From Mobiluncus porci (GTDB lineage Bacteria; Actinomycetota; Actinomycetes; Actinomycetales; Actinomycetaceae), in NCBI RefSeq assembly GCF_009695935.1, contig NZ_VUMY01000004.1:62001-126000 (forward strand): 64,000 nucleotides of DNA, read 5' to 3'. Below are positions 46,601-55,029 of this stretch, one piece after another. Both the position numbers and the translations under genes were made by a program. Each line of letters starts with the position of its first letter. The stretch's first letter is position 1. Under the pieces are notes generated by a model that did no database searches, was not told the origin of the DNA, and saw only the letters and a list, made by a program, of their open reading frames with translations.

Positions 46601-47501
46601 GCAAGTCCCGATGACTCCCTACGATGAGTTTGAACTGCGGGACGCCGGAATTGACATTATCCGGATTGCTGGCTCCGACCGCTACGCGACTTCGGTGGCG
46701 GTGAACCAGGCTACGGAGCCGCTCATCGGTGCGTCCCCCCAGAAACCGCTTCATCTCTATGTGGCTGACGGCATCGGATTCCCTGATGCCTTGGCGGCTG
46801 GCGCGGCTGCGGGTCGCGTGGGTGGCTTGATGCTCCTGAGCAGGGGAACCACCTTGGATCCGCAGACCTACAACTACATCTCGAACCTCGGCCAGACTCG
46901 CCCCTTGAAGATTACGGCAGTCGGCGGGCCTGCGGTGACAGCCATCAAGAACACTCCGTGGCCGACCACGATGAGCGTCGAGATTGACCCGGTGATGGGT
47001 TCGGATCGCTATGAGACCGCGGCGAAACTTTCCACCACTTTGCCGGGAACCACCGCGGCAGTCCTCGCGACGGGAGAAAAGTTCGCGGATGCTTTGGCGG
47101 GCGGGTCGCTGGCTGTGGATCAAAATGCGGCGCTGGTTTTGACGAAGTCCAAGGAACTTCCGAATGCGGCCTACCAGTCTCTGCAACGCTACGGTTCAGA
47201 AAAGACCATCGTGGTGGGCGGGCCGGCAGCGGTTTCCGCTAAGGTTGCCGAACTCGTCAACGGCGCGACCCTGAAGAATCCGGACAGCGTCAACATCGAA
47301 GGCACTCTGGCGGCTCGCGAGCAGGTGAAGGCCGCTGTCGCAGCGAAGGCTCTCGAGGATCAGAAGAACGCGCTGGAAACGGTGAAGGGAATGATCAAGA
47401 ACGGATCGGATCTCCAAAGTGTTATGAACCAGCTCGGGATTGGGTCTGTTGACCAACTCGCGAAACTGCTCAGCCAACCGGCGGGGACTTACGGGACGTG
47501 A
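43686..47501 (+). CDS. Large CWB2 surface protein with an inactive trypsin-like domain
   Basis: A 1271-residue exported protein. GTG follows GAGGAGG; the signal peptide spans about 1-33. Residues about 40-300 resemble a chymotrypsin-fold (S1) domain: YCSGVLVKPNEVLTSSDCF matches the usual CxGxLI..VLTAAHC, and LGSPVVTTDGKLQGI matches GDSGGPL. The His (to Asp), the Asp (AWGLSIVQLD) and the Ser (G-SP) of the triad are all absent, so it should be a binding domain. Residues about 410-900 are charged coiled coils ending in a Lys/Ala array, and about 900-1190 hold three CWB2 repeats. It is probably anchored on the wall with a long stalk. Confidence 0.85.
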   Translation: MENHVLRKMRRAGIVIACAAGLTFVGIAPANALSGQGWQTSDLGKNGTAVAQLAVPKGDGTIGYKYCSGVLVKPNEVLTSSDCFSFSNDPYHDVFARESTTTEDNLATKTARVTFGKDAEQNNKSQDRVYFSVRVETPASSAWGLSIVQLDRPVTGITPVSKASGITKDGTIGNLLGWETTDFVPMPGAIPTTITSNDKNIAYRALSGYEVSPLTWEQFEATGKSIPEIDMPSAGDKTAVVPGFRVKGIRVSKENTKELGSPVVTTDGKLQGILVGYDKNGQAVFLDAGEPNISDWIYRAHTQRILEKKEKVSSEKALSGQYKDLRDLMCGNPAASDMKTFESYAITNGNSTNNSINTHNEYVTNLGRPEFKYAHTDNHAPNYPVTSTNDPSYIKDISKDAPTLQAMCQPGGENRKLDLVTMYQRAITEEQHYQVERGKIQKKVTDAEIAKNLAEQAYKTAQTEEAKAYSYYKVDISDSTNKKKWEDAVANTKAKKTDMEGKVKEYNVLLELQEQVVKSLDPVVSDALGAVKNGMLELEAKVEAAQNDWADKDDAFRKAYDDAMSKYLAELKKKADNAVKAEENTTYCIGHPDDTKCGDPKGYPKAYERVNQSILDKDPYSEYLVLGGGKDQVERDLGAYAEPLNQTVPIMLEARYQIWNMTRMTDMLKKGAVLNPADKEAMRQEIMELLDKQEELKNQISTANGKMQEAATNLKKSYETVPEALKNYLKEKGYDQVIQDFNNANLAYNGAKTDLKNLDQVRDELPDAATTTQMDSLLNKASKSYANLMDILDQVTAATNKLSELNAISELAKKGLIKDDDDPTAGMTPAEKEKYEKEQAAKKAAEEAAAKKAADAAAKKAEAEAKKAAAEAEKKAKADEKRLAKALSKNTLRAEGANRVLTSIAAWKIGKFPGDSLVLVDGNVHADGLSATPFAAGLKAPILLTQWKTGLEPALMDQIKASGKKKLYLVGWQVPMTPYDEFELRDAGIDIIRIAGSDRYATSVAVNQATEPLIGASPQKPLHLYVADGIGFPDALAAGAAAGRVGGLMLLSRGTTLDPQTYNYISNLGQTRPLKITAVGGPAVTAIKNTPWPTTMSVEIDPVMGSDRYETAAKLSTTLPGTTAAVLATGEKFADALAGGSLAVDQNAALVLTKSKELPNAAYQSLQRYGSEKTIVVGGPAAVSAKVAELVNGATLKNPDSVNIEGTLAAREQVKAAVAAKALEDQKNALETVKGMIKNGSDLQSVMNQLGIGSVDQLAKLLSQPAGTYGT

Positions 47502-47605
47502 ACTACTGCAGGGACTGCGACTCGCTCAACAGTCGCTGACCTTCCCGGAAGTGGCTGGAACTCGGTTCCGAATCCGACTAACTCCTGATTCCTGATTAGG
47601 CAATG

Positions 47606-47644
47606 GCTTCGGGTGTCGCCCTTGGGGCGGCACCCGAGCTTTTT
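47606..47644 (+). terminator. Rho-independent terminator of the large CWB2 gene
   Basis: GCTTCGGGTGTCGCC pairs with GGCGGCACCCGAGC around a short CTTGG loop, followed by TTTTT. It lies about 105 bp beyond the stop. Confidence 0.85.
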
Positions 47645-47675
47645 GCGGGCGGCAAGTCAATCTGATTGTAATCAC

Positions 47676-47809
47676 TGTGCACGAATGTACGGTTATCCTC
47701 ACGGAGCCGTTACCACTGGAAACTTGAAAACTCTGCTGCCTGGGGTTTTGTTCTGAAACCGAGGTTGGGAGAAACTGGTTTCGGTCTAACGCCGTACGCT
47801 CGTGAACGC
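47676..47809. mobile_element. Family E MITE-like element, copy 2
   Basis: TGTGCACGAATGTACGG at the left and CCGTACGCTCGTGAACGC at the right, an imperfect inverted repeat, bound 134 bp of non-coding DNA. Ends and length match the element at 3278-3412; the interior differs. Confidence 0.6.
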
Positions 47810-47874
47810 TTCGGGCGAGAAAACGCCGGAATCGAGACAAGAAAAACCGAATCTAGCGCGGCAGGCGACCAGGA

Positions 47875-49017
47875 TCAGGCCATGATTGGCGTCGCGGTCA
47901 ACGGATAGGGCTCATCGCGCGGGGGCAACACACGCGCCAGAATCCCGCCAATCACGCTAGCCACCACGAGCATGCTCGTTAGAATCGAAGCCGCCACCAG
48001 TTGAGCCGCATCGGCTCCGAAAGGCACTGCGAAGAATCCCGAAAAGACTGCAACCGCAAGAATCGCCCCGACCTCCGGCCCGAGAATAACCCCGATAGCC
48101 GCCGCGGTTACAAGCGTCCCGAGCAAGACCAATAAGACAGCTCCGCCATTGGTGACTGCCGTCGAGGGAAGAAGCTGCGTTCGCTCCAGGAATCCTGCCA
48201 GCAGCCACCCGCCGGCGACAACGGAGGCCAGGTAACCGAGAATCGCCACGGCTCGCCAGCCGGCCTCCGCCAGCCAGCCCGGTCGCGAACCCTGGAGGAA
48301 ACCAGCAACCAGCACGGCTACGAAAACCACTCCTGCGAGGTCGTCAATCCCCACGGGTAAAGCCAGAATCGCCACCAATAAGCCCAGCCCGAGAATCCCC
48401 GGCAGAGCCAAGGTCTTCACGGCGTCGCCCTTCGAGGCGCTGCGCTTAGTACGTCCCTCCTCGGTCACCTCGGCAGTCGCCTTTGCGGTAGTCTTCCAGG
48501 ACTCGCCGTCCTGAGACTTCATCTTTTTGAGCGTCATCTGGCTGATTTTCGGCGCCGAACCGAGCGAGACAACGGCGGCTATCCCGCCTACCACAAATAA
48601 AATCACCAACATCTGCAACAGGAGGAAATGGTTATCAACCATCCCGCGCATCCCGGCGACCAAAACCAGCGCCACCACAGTCAGCGGCAAACCGTGAAAC
48701 GACCAAGCCCAGGCACTGCGGCGTGCAGGCGTGACCTGTCGTCCGGCAAGGACATAGAGAGCAGAAAACCACCTTTCCATCAGTCCGGATTCAATCGTGA
48801 CCGCCGCGGTTCCGACCCAAACTAGGAGCGCTAGGAAGGAAAAATTGTTGAATGGAGAGATGAGCTGGAGGCCGACAGTGACGAGAGTTCCGGAACCTTC
48901 GAGAACCATTGTCCCGAGCAACGCCGGAAGTCCCAGCGCGACGAAAATCGGCACGCGCACGGCCACGAGCAGGAGCGCGACGACAATAACTGCAATAGCG
49001 ACAATCCACACGGTCAT
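47875..49017 (-). CDS. Polytopic membrane protein, distantly TRAP DctM-like
   Basis: A 380-residue protein with about ten membrane helices. The start (WIVAIAVIVVALLLVAVRVPIFVALGLPALLG) matches the opening of TRAP large permeases (DctM), which import acids with a Na+ gradient. The conserved central SGS-type motif of DctM is not clear. A basic Lys/Thr-rich cytoplasmic loop (about 163-195) divides the helices. It overlaps by 4 bp the gene encoding a four-helix membrane protein, as DctM does with DctQ, but no substrate-binding protein gene is present. The assignment is tentative. Confidence 0.55.
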   Translation of the reverse strand: MTVWIVAIAVIVVALLLVAVRVPIFVALGLPALLGTMVLEGSGTLVTVGLQLISPFNNFSFLALLVWVGTAAVTIESGLMERWFSALYVLAGRQVTPARRSAWAWSFHGLPLTVVALVLVAGMRGMVDNHFLLLQMLVILFVVGGIAAVVSLGSAPKISQMTLKKMKSQDGESWKTTAKATAEVTEEGRTKRSASKGDAVKTLALPGILGLGLLVAILALPVGIDDLAGVVFVAVLVAGFLQGSRPGWLAEAGWRAVAILGYLASVVAGGWLLAGFLERTQLLPSTAVTNGGAVLLVLLGTLVTAAAIGVILGPEVGAILAVAVFSGFFAVPFGADAAQLVAASILTSMLVVASVIGGILARVLPPRDEPYPLTATPIMA

Positions 49018-49943
49018 TTGCGGCCCCCTTTCTTTCCGGCTTTGCCTCCGTCGGGGGACACTGCTTTGATTTTCACGCCTTTGAGCGCGGGGGGAGACGG
49101 AGGACTCGGGGTAGCCTGGGTCTTCGGAGGTGTCTGGCTCGCAGCCGCGCCGCAGCGGGAGGAATCGGGCGCTGCTGTGGCGGGATTCTCGGTTCGGGTG
49201 GGGCGAGAGGTGCCGGTGGCGATGGTGGTGGAGGAACCGCTGGAGGCTCTGAGGGAACGCGGCAGTCGCGACGACTTGGGCTGGCGGGGCGCTTTGGGAC
49301 GCCGCGCCGCCTTCGTCTTTCGTGAGTCAGTTGATTTCGCGGCAGCAGTTTGCTGACCCCTCTGAGTATGCTCCCGCGCCTGGTTGTCCGGCAAGTCATT
49401 AATGGCGTTCAACAAGCGCCTCGCACCGGAGACGAGAGCCACAATTCCGAAGGCGAGTGCGGGAAGAAGCACGAGAGACATCGGGATTCCGACGATCATC
49501 ATTTTTTGGTCAGCGGAGGAAACCAACGAAACCCCGGAAAGGAGCGTGAGAAACAACCCGAAAAGAACCAGCGCGGCGGATTCGATGAGTTCTTGAAGTG
49601 AAGTGCGTTGGTCTGGATTTCCGATGCGAGCCATGCCGAGAGTAAACAGGGCTGCGGCTAGCGTCAAATAGGCAACCCAAGCGCCGAGAATCCCTGAGAA
49701 CTGCTCGGCAGCGAGCATCAGGAGAATCACAGGGGAGTCCTGGTAGCCGAACCAAACCTCAGGACTGGGGAGTTTCAGTCCGCCCGGCCCGAGGTAGGAA
49801 ACGCGGCCCACCAGGTGCAGGCTAGTGAGGATGGCACCAACAGCGGCCACCCCAAGCGTGATGTAGCCAAGGATACGCTGCCAACTAGGGAGCCCCGAGG
49901 ATTTTTCGGCCGGTTCAGCTGGTTCGGCTGGTTTTTCTTCCAC
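49014..49943 (-). CDS. Four-helix membrane protein with basic tail (possible DctQ-like partner)
   Basis: A 309-residue protein with an acidic N-terminus, four membrane helices (about 25-48, 72-105, 118-144 and 148-178) and a cytoplasmic tail of about 125 residues rich in Lys, Arg, Pro and Ser (KAARRPKAPRQPKSSR). The four-helix layout and coupling to the next gene (ATGA overlap) recall the small TRAP subunit DctQ, but the tail is unlike it. One reversed family A-like sequence (GGGGTCAGCAAACTGC on the minus strand) lies in the tail code. The start is GTG. Function uncertain. Confidence 0.5.
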   Translation of the reverse strand: MEEKPAEPAEPAEKSSGLPSWQRILGYITLGVAAVGAILTSLHLVGRVSYLGPGGLKLPSPEVWFGYQDSPVILLMLAAEQFSGILGAWVAYLTLAAALFTLGMARIGNPDQRTSLQELIESAALVLFGLFLTLLSGVSLVSSADQKMMIVGIPMSLVLLPALAFGIVALVSGARRLLNAINDLPDNQAREHTQRGQQTAAAKSTDSRKTKAARRPKAPRQPKSSRLPRSLRASSGSSTTIATGTSRPTRTENPATAAPDSSRCGAAASQTPPKTQATPSPPSPPALKGVKIKAVSPDGGKAGKKGGRK

Positions 49944-49987
49944 CCCTTGATTTTAGCCTGTCGAGTCACGACATTCGGGGATTTGGC

Positions 49988-50022
49988 TTTTTACCAACGG
50001 GGACGGGCCAATTTGGTAAAAA
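49988..50022. repeat. Family D hairpin, copy 2 (reverse orientation)
   Basis: TTTTTACCAA and TTGGTAAAAA arms enclose a loop that reads TTGGCCCGTCCCCG on the minus strand. Confidence 0.7.
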
Positions 50023-50136
50023 TCTGAGGTCTAGCGATTGGTCTGCGGTTCCGGTCCGGATTCGGACTGGGTTTGGTCTGGCTTAGTTCGGGTAGAAGCG
50101 GAGAGATTTAGAACGGTTCGAAGCGGCGCGTTTCAG

Positions 50137-50168
50137 ATTTACCATTTGGCCCGTCCCCATTGGTAAAT
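50137..50168. repeat. Family D hairpin, copy 3
   Basis: ATTTACCA and TGGTAAAT arms enclose TTTGGCCCGTCCCCAT. It lies 38 bp before the CIRCE element of hrcA. Confidence 0.7.
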
Positions 50169-50205
50169 TTCTTGGGAAAGCAGCGACCGTATTAAAAGAG
50201 TAAGA

Positions 50206-50232
50206 TTAGCAATCGAAGGTTCCGAGTGCTAA
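50206..50232 (+). promoter_or_regulatory. CIRCE operator of hrcA-dnaJ
   Basis: TTAGCAATC, 9 bases, GAGTGCTAA. This is the HrcA-binding CIRCE element with one mismatch to the consensus left arm (TTAGCACTC). It lies 41 bp before the hrcA start, so the operon is expected to be repressed by HrcA and induced by heat. Confidence 0.93.
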
Positions 50233-50272
50233 CCGGAGGAAAAACCCGAAGACACCTGAAAAGGAGGCGAGG

Positions 50273-51355
50273 ATGAGCATGGATAAGGCCGGAGATAGGC
50301 GGCTTGATGTCCTGCGCGCCATCGTCTCCGATTATGTCGAAACCCAGGAACCGGTCGGCTCGAAGGCCCTCGTCGAGCGACATTCCCTCGGGGTCTCCGC
50401 CGCGACCATCCGGAACGACATGGCCGTCCTCGAGGAGGAAGGCCTCATTCGCCAACCCCACACTTCCGCCGGCCGCATCCCGACCGACAAGGGCTATCGC
50501 TTCTTCGTCGACCAAATCGACCAAATCAAGCCGCTGTCCGCTCCGGAACGCCGCGCCATCACGGAGTTCTTTGAACAAGCGGTCGGGCTCGAGGATGTGA
50601 TGGAACGCACGGTTCGCCTCCTCGCGCACTTGACTCATCAAACGGCAATGATCGAATTTCCGGCGTTTAGCCAGTCGGGCCTAAGGCATCTGGAACTGGT
50701 GCCGCTCGGGAGCGGCGGGGCTGGGGCCACCGCCGCGACGCCCGTCATCAAAAAGGTTCTCGCGATTGTGATTTCTTTGACCGGGCGGGTTGACCAAATT
50801 CTCGTGGATCTTCCGACGTCCCTTAGTGAAAACACCTTGAACGAACTGGCGACCCCGCTCGAAAACTTGTTCGGAGAAACCTCCACGGACCAACCCGACT
50901 CTAGCCGCACCAATCAAGACATCGAAGCATGGCTTTCCACCCTTTCCGACCCCGACACTCGCGAAAGCGCGCAGATTCTCGCTGAAGCCATCGCCACCGC
51001 GCTCGCCCAAGGCCAAGCCGAGACCCGCATTGTCCTCGCCGGCATGGCAAACCTGTCTCGCGCCGGAGACTTCCAAGACACACTGACCCCGCTGGTCGAA
51101 GCCCTTGAGGAACAGGTCGTGCTGCTGAATCTTTTCAACGAGATGCGTGAGCCCGAGGCTGTTTCCGTCATTATTGGCCAAGAGTCCGGTCACGAAGTCC
51201 TGCGCGACACAGCCATCGTGTCCTCGCGCTACGACGCGACCGGCGCAAGCGCGGCCCACGTCGGGGTGATTGGACCGACCCGCATGGACTACCCTGGTTC
51301 TATGTCGGCGGTAAGAGCGGTCGCGCGGTATCTGTCACGATTTTTGCATCAATAA
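50273..51355 (+). CDS. hrcA: Heat-inducible transcription repressor HrcA
   Basis: Represses chaperone genes through CIRCE and loses activity when GroEL is occupied. The 360-residue protein has an N-terminal winged helix (RRLDVLRAIVSDYVETQEPVGSKALVERHSLGVSAATIRNDMAVLEEEGLI) and TSAGRIPTDKGYRFFVD. The C-terminal GAF-like half ends GPTRMDYPGSMSAVRAVARYLS. An AAGGAGGCGAGG ribosome site precedes the ATG. It has its own CIRCE and heads the block with dnaJ. Confidence 0.97.
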   Translation: MSMDKAGDRRLDVLRAIVSDYVETQEPVGSKALVERHSLGVSAATIRNDMAVLEEEGLIRQPHTSAGRIPTDKGYRFFVDQIDQIKPLSAPERRAITEFFEQAVGLEDVMERTVRLLAHLTHQTAMIEFPAFSQSGLRHLELVPLGSGGAGATAATPVIKKVLAIVISLTGRVDQILVDLPTSLSENTLNELATPLENLFGETSTDQPDSSRTNQDIEAWLSTLSDPDTRESAQILAEAIATALAQGQAETRIVLAGMANLSRAGDFQDTLTPLVEALEEQVVLLNLFNEMREPEAVSVIIGQESGHEVLRDTAIVSSRYDATGASAAHVGVIGPTRMDYPGSMSAVRAVARYLSRFLHQ

Positions 51356-51401
51356 TCAATAGCATCAAGAGATTGTCGATTCACTAAAGAGAAAGAAAAA
51401 G

Positions 51402-52604
51402 TTGAGCGATTACTACGAGACCCTGGGTGTGAGCCGAAACGCGACCCAAGACGAGATCAAGAAGGCTTACCGCCACCTGGCGCGCAAGCTTCACCCCGAC
51501 GTCGCCGGACCCGAAGCGGAAGACCAGTTCAAAGAGGTCACGGCCGCTTACGAGGTGCTGTCGAATCCCGACAAGCGCGCCCAGTATGACCTCGGCGGTT
51601 CCGGCTTCACCGGCATGGGCGGGGCTAGCGCGGCGGGCTTCGGCTTCGCGGACATTCTCCAAGAATTCTTCAACGCTGCCAGCGGGGGAGGCGGGCCGAC
51701 CCCGCGCGGATCGCGCGGCCAAGACATCCTGACGACTATCGACGTCTCCTTGGAAGACGTGGCTTTCGGAGCCACTCGCGAGTTGAAGATCAACACTTTT
51801 GTAAAGTGCAAGACCTGTAAGGGGACTTGCTGCGCGCCGGGAACCCATCCCGAGACCTGTAAGACCTGTGGCGGGTCGGGGACAGTGCAAAGGATGGCGC
51901 GTTCGTTCTTGGGTCAGGTAATGACCACAGCACCCTGCCAGACTTGCGGCGGCCACGGGACGGTGATTGCCCACCCGTGTCCGGACTGCTCCGGGGAGGG
52001 GCGCGTGCGGGCGACGCGGAAGATTAAGGTCGAGGTGCCGGCCGGTGTCGAAAACGGGACGCGGATTCGGCTTTCCGGGGAAGGCGAGGCCGGGCCCGCG
52101 GGCGGTCCTGGGGGTGACCTCTATGTCGAGATTCACGAGTTGCCCCACCAGGTTCTCCAGCGTCGCGGTGATGACCTGCATACTCGCCTGCGGATTCCGA
52201 TGACGGCCGCGGCTTTGGGGACGAAGTTTGAGCTGGAGACTTTGGACGGGAAACGGACGATTACGGTCGATCCGGGCTCCCAGCCGGACGGGGTCATCAA
52301 CCTGAAAGGCCTCGGGGTAGGGCGTCTTCAACGTGCGGGCCGCGGGGATTTGTATGTTCACCTAGACGTCGAGGTGCCGACCGATTTGGATCGGCGACAG
52401 CGGGAGCTTTTGGTTGAGCTGGCGCGGCTTCGTGGGGAGGACAGTGAGGGATTTATTGACGCTGCCGCCGGGGGGCCGACTGGGGCTGGCGGGGCTGGTT
52501 TCGGCGGGTCCGGTTTCAGCGGGTCTGGCGCGGGTGGCTCCACCGGCGCAGGCAGTGCGGGCGGCTCGAGTGGTTCCGGGGCGCGCCGCCGCAGGGGAAA
52601 CTAG
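51402..52604 (+). CDS. dnaJ: Chaperone DnaJ (type I)
   Basis: Hsp40 partner of DnaK. The 400-residue protein has an N-terminal J-domain with HPD (KLHPDVAG), a Gly-rich linker and four zinc-binding CxxC motifs (CKTC, CKTC, CQTC, CPDC). The C-terminal peptide-binding domains follow, and a Gly/Ser-rich tail of about 50 residues ends in a basic RRRRGN-like end. The first zinc repeat reads CKTCKGTCCAPG, with an extra Cys. TTG at 51402 is the only start that fits the J-domain. The gene order hrcA-dnaJ is typical of Actinobacteria. Confidence 0.96.
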   Translation: MSDYYETLGVSRNATQDEIKKAYRHLARKLHPDVAGPEAEDQFKEVTAAYEVLSNPDKRAQYDLGGSGFTGMGGASAAGFGFADILQEFFNAASGGGGPTPRGSRGQDILTTIDVSLEDVAFGATRELKINTFVKCKTCKGTCCAPGTHPETCKTCGGSGTVQRMARSFLGQVMTTAPCQTCGGHGTVIAHPCPDCSGEGRVRATRKIKVEVPAGVENGTRIRLSGEGEAGPAGGPGGDLYVEIHELPHQVLQRRGDDLHTRLRIPMTAAALGTKFELETLDGKRTITVDPGSQPDGVINLKGLGVGRLQRAGRGDLYVHLDVEVPTDLDRRQRELLVELARLRGEDSEGFIDAAAGGPTGAGGAGFGGSGFSGSGAGGSTGAGSAGGSSGSGARRRRGN

Positions 52605-52606
52605 CG

Positions 52607-53638
52607 ATGACGCGGCAGGTCTTCGTAGTTGGCAGTCTCGGACGCGGGTCGGTCGGCGCTAGCAGTCTTGGACTCAGCGGGCTCGGTCAGGGAGGGACTG
52701 GAGTCGGCGTGGCTCGGACGGGTTTCGATTCAACAAGGGATTCTGCTTCAATAAGGGGGGACTCCTTGGCGGGGCTTTCCTCCGGAGATGAGGTCGAACT
52801 CGCCGGAGAAGAAGCCCACCACGCCGCGGTGAAACGCTTGTGCCTAGGTGAGATCGTTGACCTGGTTGATGGGCTCGGCTCACGGGCGACCGGTGAAGTC
52901 GTGAGACTCGGGAAGACTATCCGGATTCGGCTCCTGGACGCGGCTCAGCTCGAGGCAGAACCGGCATTGCGCTTGACCCTGATCCAGGCACTGGCCAAGG
53001 AAAAACGCGACATGCAGGCCTTGGAATCTGCTTGTGAAATCGGGGCGACACGGGTTGTGCCCTGGGGTGCGGCGCGCTCAGTTTCGCGGTGGGACACGGT
53101 TCCGAAGCGGGCCAAGGGTCGAGAAAAGTGGCGGAAACTGGCGCTTTCAGCGATGAAGCAGTCCCGTCAGTCGCGCCTTGCTGAAATCGGTGAATACGTT
53201 GAAAGCGGGGTTGATGTCGCTCGCGGCTACAACGCTGATTCTCCCGACAATCGTCCCGATAGTAAAACCGTCTTTTCCGAGGTGGAACGCATCATCTCCC
53301 GAGGCGGCGTCGTCTTCGTCCTCCACGAGTCCGCAACCGAAAAGCTTTCGTCCCTCCTGGAAGACCTCGTTTTCGACTCGGCTACGCCGCCCAGTCAGCC
53401 TCTCCCACCAGTCCCCGTCCGGAGTTTGTCGAACGCAGCTCAAGGGGTGCAGCAACAATTACCCACCGAAATCGCGGTCGTGGTTGGCCCGGAGGGTGGG
53501 ATCACGGAAGCGGAGCTCGCGGGATTCGAGACGGTGGGGGCGCGGGTCGCTTTGCTCGGACCGACGGTGTTGCGCTGTTCGACTGCCGGTCCCGCCGCTC
53601 TCGCCGTCATCCAGGCCACCCTCGGCTCCTGGCGGTAG
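52607..53638 (+). CDS. rsmE: 16S rRNA (uracil-1498-N3)-methyltransferase with repeat-coded insert
   Basis: SPOUT methyltransferase for U1498 of 16S rRNA. Recognised by LAGEEAHHAAVKRLCLGEIVDLVDG (PUA-like start), ALAKEKRDMQALESACEIGATRVVPW, KWRKLALSAMKQSRQSRLAEI and the knot motif VVGPEGGITEAELAGFETVGARVALLGPTVLRCSTAG. At 343 residues it is about 95 longer than usual. Most of the excess is near the N-terminus (about 8-62), where family A motifs (52727, 52747) fall, with a second insert near residues 255-275. It begins two bases after the dnaJ stop. Confidence 0.94.
   Translation: MTRQVFVVGSLGRGSVGASSLGLSGLGQGGTGVGVARTGFDSTRDSASIRGDSLAGLSSGDEVELAGEEAHHAAVKRLCLGEIVDLVDGLGSRATGEVVRLGKTIRIRLLDAAQLEAEPALRLTLIQALAKEKRDMQALESACEIGATRVVPWGAARSVSRWDTVPKRAKGREKWRKLALSAMKQSRQSRLAEIGEYVESGVDVARGYNADSPDNRPDSKTVFSEVERIISRGGVVFVLHESATEKLSSLLEDLVFDSATPPSQPLPPVPVRSLSNAAQGVQQQLPTEIAVVVGPEGGITEAELAGFETVGARVALLGPTVLRCSTAGPAALAVIQATLGSWR
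52727..52766 (+). repeat. Family A motif pair inside rsmE
   Basis: GATTCAACAAGGGATTCTG followed by CTTCAATAAGGGGGGACTCC, within 40 bp of the N-terminal insert code. Confidence 0.75.
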
Positions 53639-53683
53639 CACTCTGACTATTATTTCGAACGACGCGAATAACCACGGCCCCTA

Positions 53684-53797
53684 CGTGAATAACCACAGCA
53701 GCATGTTATTTTCGAGGGGCATTTTTCATTTCCCCAGGTCAGGGCAATTCCTCTTGTAGTATGCTACTATGTCCGGCGTGTCTTGTGGTTATTCACG
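53684..53797. mobile_element. MITE-like inverted repeat between rsmE and phoH
   Basis: CGTGAATAACCACA at 53684 and TGTGGTTATTCACG ending at 53797 are exact complements. They bound 114 bp of AT-rich non-coding DNA. A third partial copy, GCGAATAACCACGG, lies at 53664. Confidence 0.5.
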
Positions 53798-53865
53798 TCA
53801 GTTAAATGGCTCGGGGGGGGATGGTTTACCCAGGGTGGGGAACTCTTGACTAGAATAGGCAGCAT

Positions 53866-55029
53866 ATGGAAAATCAGGAGAGAGTTTCGATTCCGATTCC
53901 GCCAGAGGTGGATTTGCTCAGTGTGCTTGGCGTGAATGACGCGAATCTGCGCGCGCTCGAGGAGACGTTTCCCAGTGTGAACTTCTGGTTTGGTGATAAT
54001 TCTCTTTTCTTGCAAGGAACCACCGCTGAACTTCCCGCGGCTCAGCAAGCCGCGCTGCGGTTAATCTCTCCTGCGGCTGCGCCCGAAGCCGCTGCGACCC
54101 GCGCGCTGGCATCGACGCAGTCGAATGAGCCAGCGCGTAACAGTGCGGAGGCGTTACAAAACGGTCCGGGGGGCCGTTTTGCTAGCAACGCTGGCGCGTT
54201 GCGCACCGTTTCCTCGGTCTCGGATACTCGAGCAAGCTCGGCATCACTCGACCTTCGTTACGGTAGCCGGAGGTCCGTTGAAGAAAAAGCTGCGGCGCAG
54301 CAAGAGGCATACCCAGCAACGGCGCAGAGTGCCGCGGCACAGCCTACCCGAAACGCATCGTTCAACGAGCGAGCGGTGCTGGTGAACCGCGAGAAGGTAA
54401 TCCGCCCGAAAACAGCAGGCCAAGCCAACTACATCCGCGACATCGACACCCACACCGTCACCTTCGCCATCGGGCCGGCCGGAACCGGCAAAACCTATCT
54501 CGCAATGGCGCGCGCAGTTAGGGCCCTTCTCGACGGCGAGGTATCTCGCCTCATCTTGACCCGCCCTGCGGTCGAAGCCGGCGAAACCCTCGGGTTTCTC
54601 CCGGGAACTTTGACCGATAAAATCGACCCCTACCTGCGCCCGCTCTACGATGCGCTGCGGGAAATGCTCGACACGGGGACAATCTCTAAGATGATGAGTG
54701 ACGGGACGATCGAGCTCGCAGCCTTAGCCTATATGCGCGGGCGGACCTTGAACGGGGCCTTTGTCATTCTCGACGAGGCGCAAAACACAACCTCGGAACA
54801 GATGAAGATGTTTTTGACCCGCCTCGGTTTCGGATCGAAAATGGTTGTGACCGGCGATATTACTCAAATTGACCTCCCGAGCCGCCAGCCCTCCGGTCTG
54901 AAGGAGGTCCGCGACATTCTCGGCAGAATCCCGGATATCGCCTTCACTTATTTGACGAGCTCCGACGTTGTGCGTCATTCGCTCGTGGGGGAGATTATCG
55001 AGGCTTATCAAGAGTTTGAAGATAAATAG
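53866..55029 (+). CDS. phoH: PhoH-like ATPase with repeat-coded insert
   Basis: Cytoplasmic P-loop ATPase of the PhoH/YbeZ family, which works with YbeY in rRNA maturation. After an N-terminal KH-like domain (about 10-80) comes an insert of about 75 residues (80-155), largely coded by hairpin cassettes (54120-54290). The conserved core then follows: [16 protein letters not shown] (Walker A), [40 protein letters not shown] and [11 protein letters not shown]. At 387 residues it is longer than typical (330-350). ybeY and a corC-type gene follow. Confidence 0.95.
   Translation: MENQERVSIPIPPEVDLLSVLGVNDANLRALEETFPSVNFWFGDNSLFLQGTTAELPAAQQAALRLISPAAAPEAAATRALASTQSNEPARNSAEALQNGPGGRFASNAGALRTVSSVSDTRASSASLDLRYGSRRSVEEKAAAQQEAYPATAQSAAAQPTRNASFNERAVLVNREKVIRPKTAGQANYIRDIDTHTVTFAIGPAGTGKTYLAMARAVRALLDGEVSRLILTRPAVEAGETLGFLPGTLTDKIDPYLRPLYDALREMLDTGTISKMMSDGTIELAALAYMRGRTLNGAFVILDEAQNTTSEQMKMFLTRLGFGSKMVVTGDITQIDLPSRQPSGLKEVRDILGRIPDIAFTYLTSSDVVRHSLVGEIIEAYQEFEDK
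54120..54290. repeat. Hairpin-cassette block inside phoH
   Basis: Within an in-frame insert, CGTTACAAAACGG pairs with CCGTTTTGCTAGCAACG around a GGGG-rich loop. Other short dyads follow. A similar frame of GGCGTTA, arms and TAGC occurs at 40535 in hemW. Confidence 0.65.

Larger units (their letters stand above)
47502..47874. other. Gap after the CWB2 gene with a terminator and element E
   Basis: Holds the terminator at 47606 and the second family E element at 47676-47809. Nothing else is recognised. Confidence 0.6.
49944..50205. other. Gap between the TRAP-like pair and hrcA
   Basis: Contains two family D hairpins (49988 and 50137) and the hrcA promoter region. No gene is visible. Confidence 0.6.
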
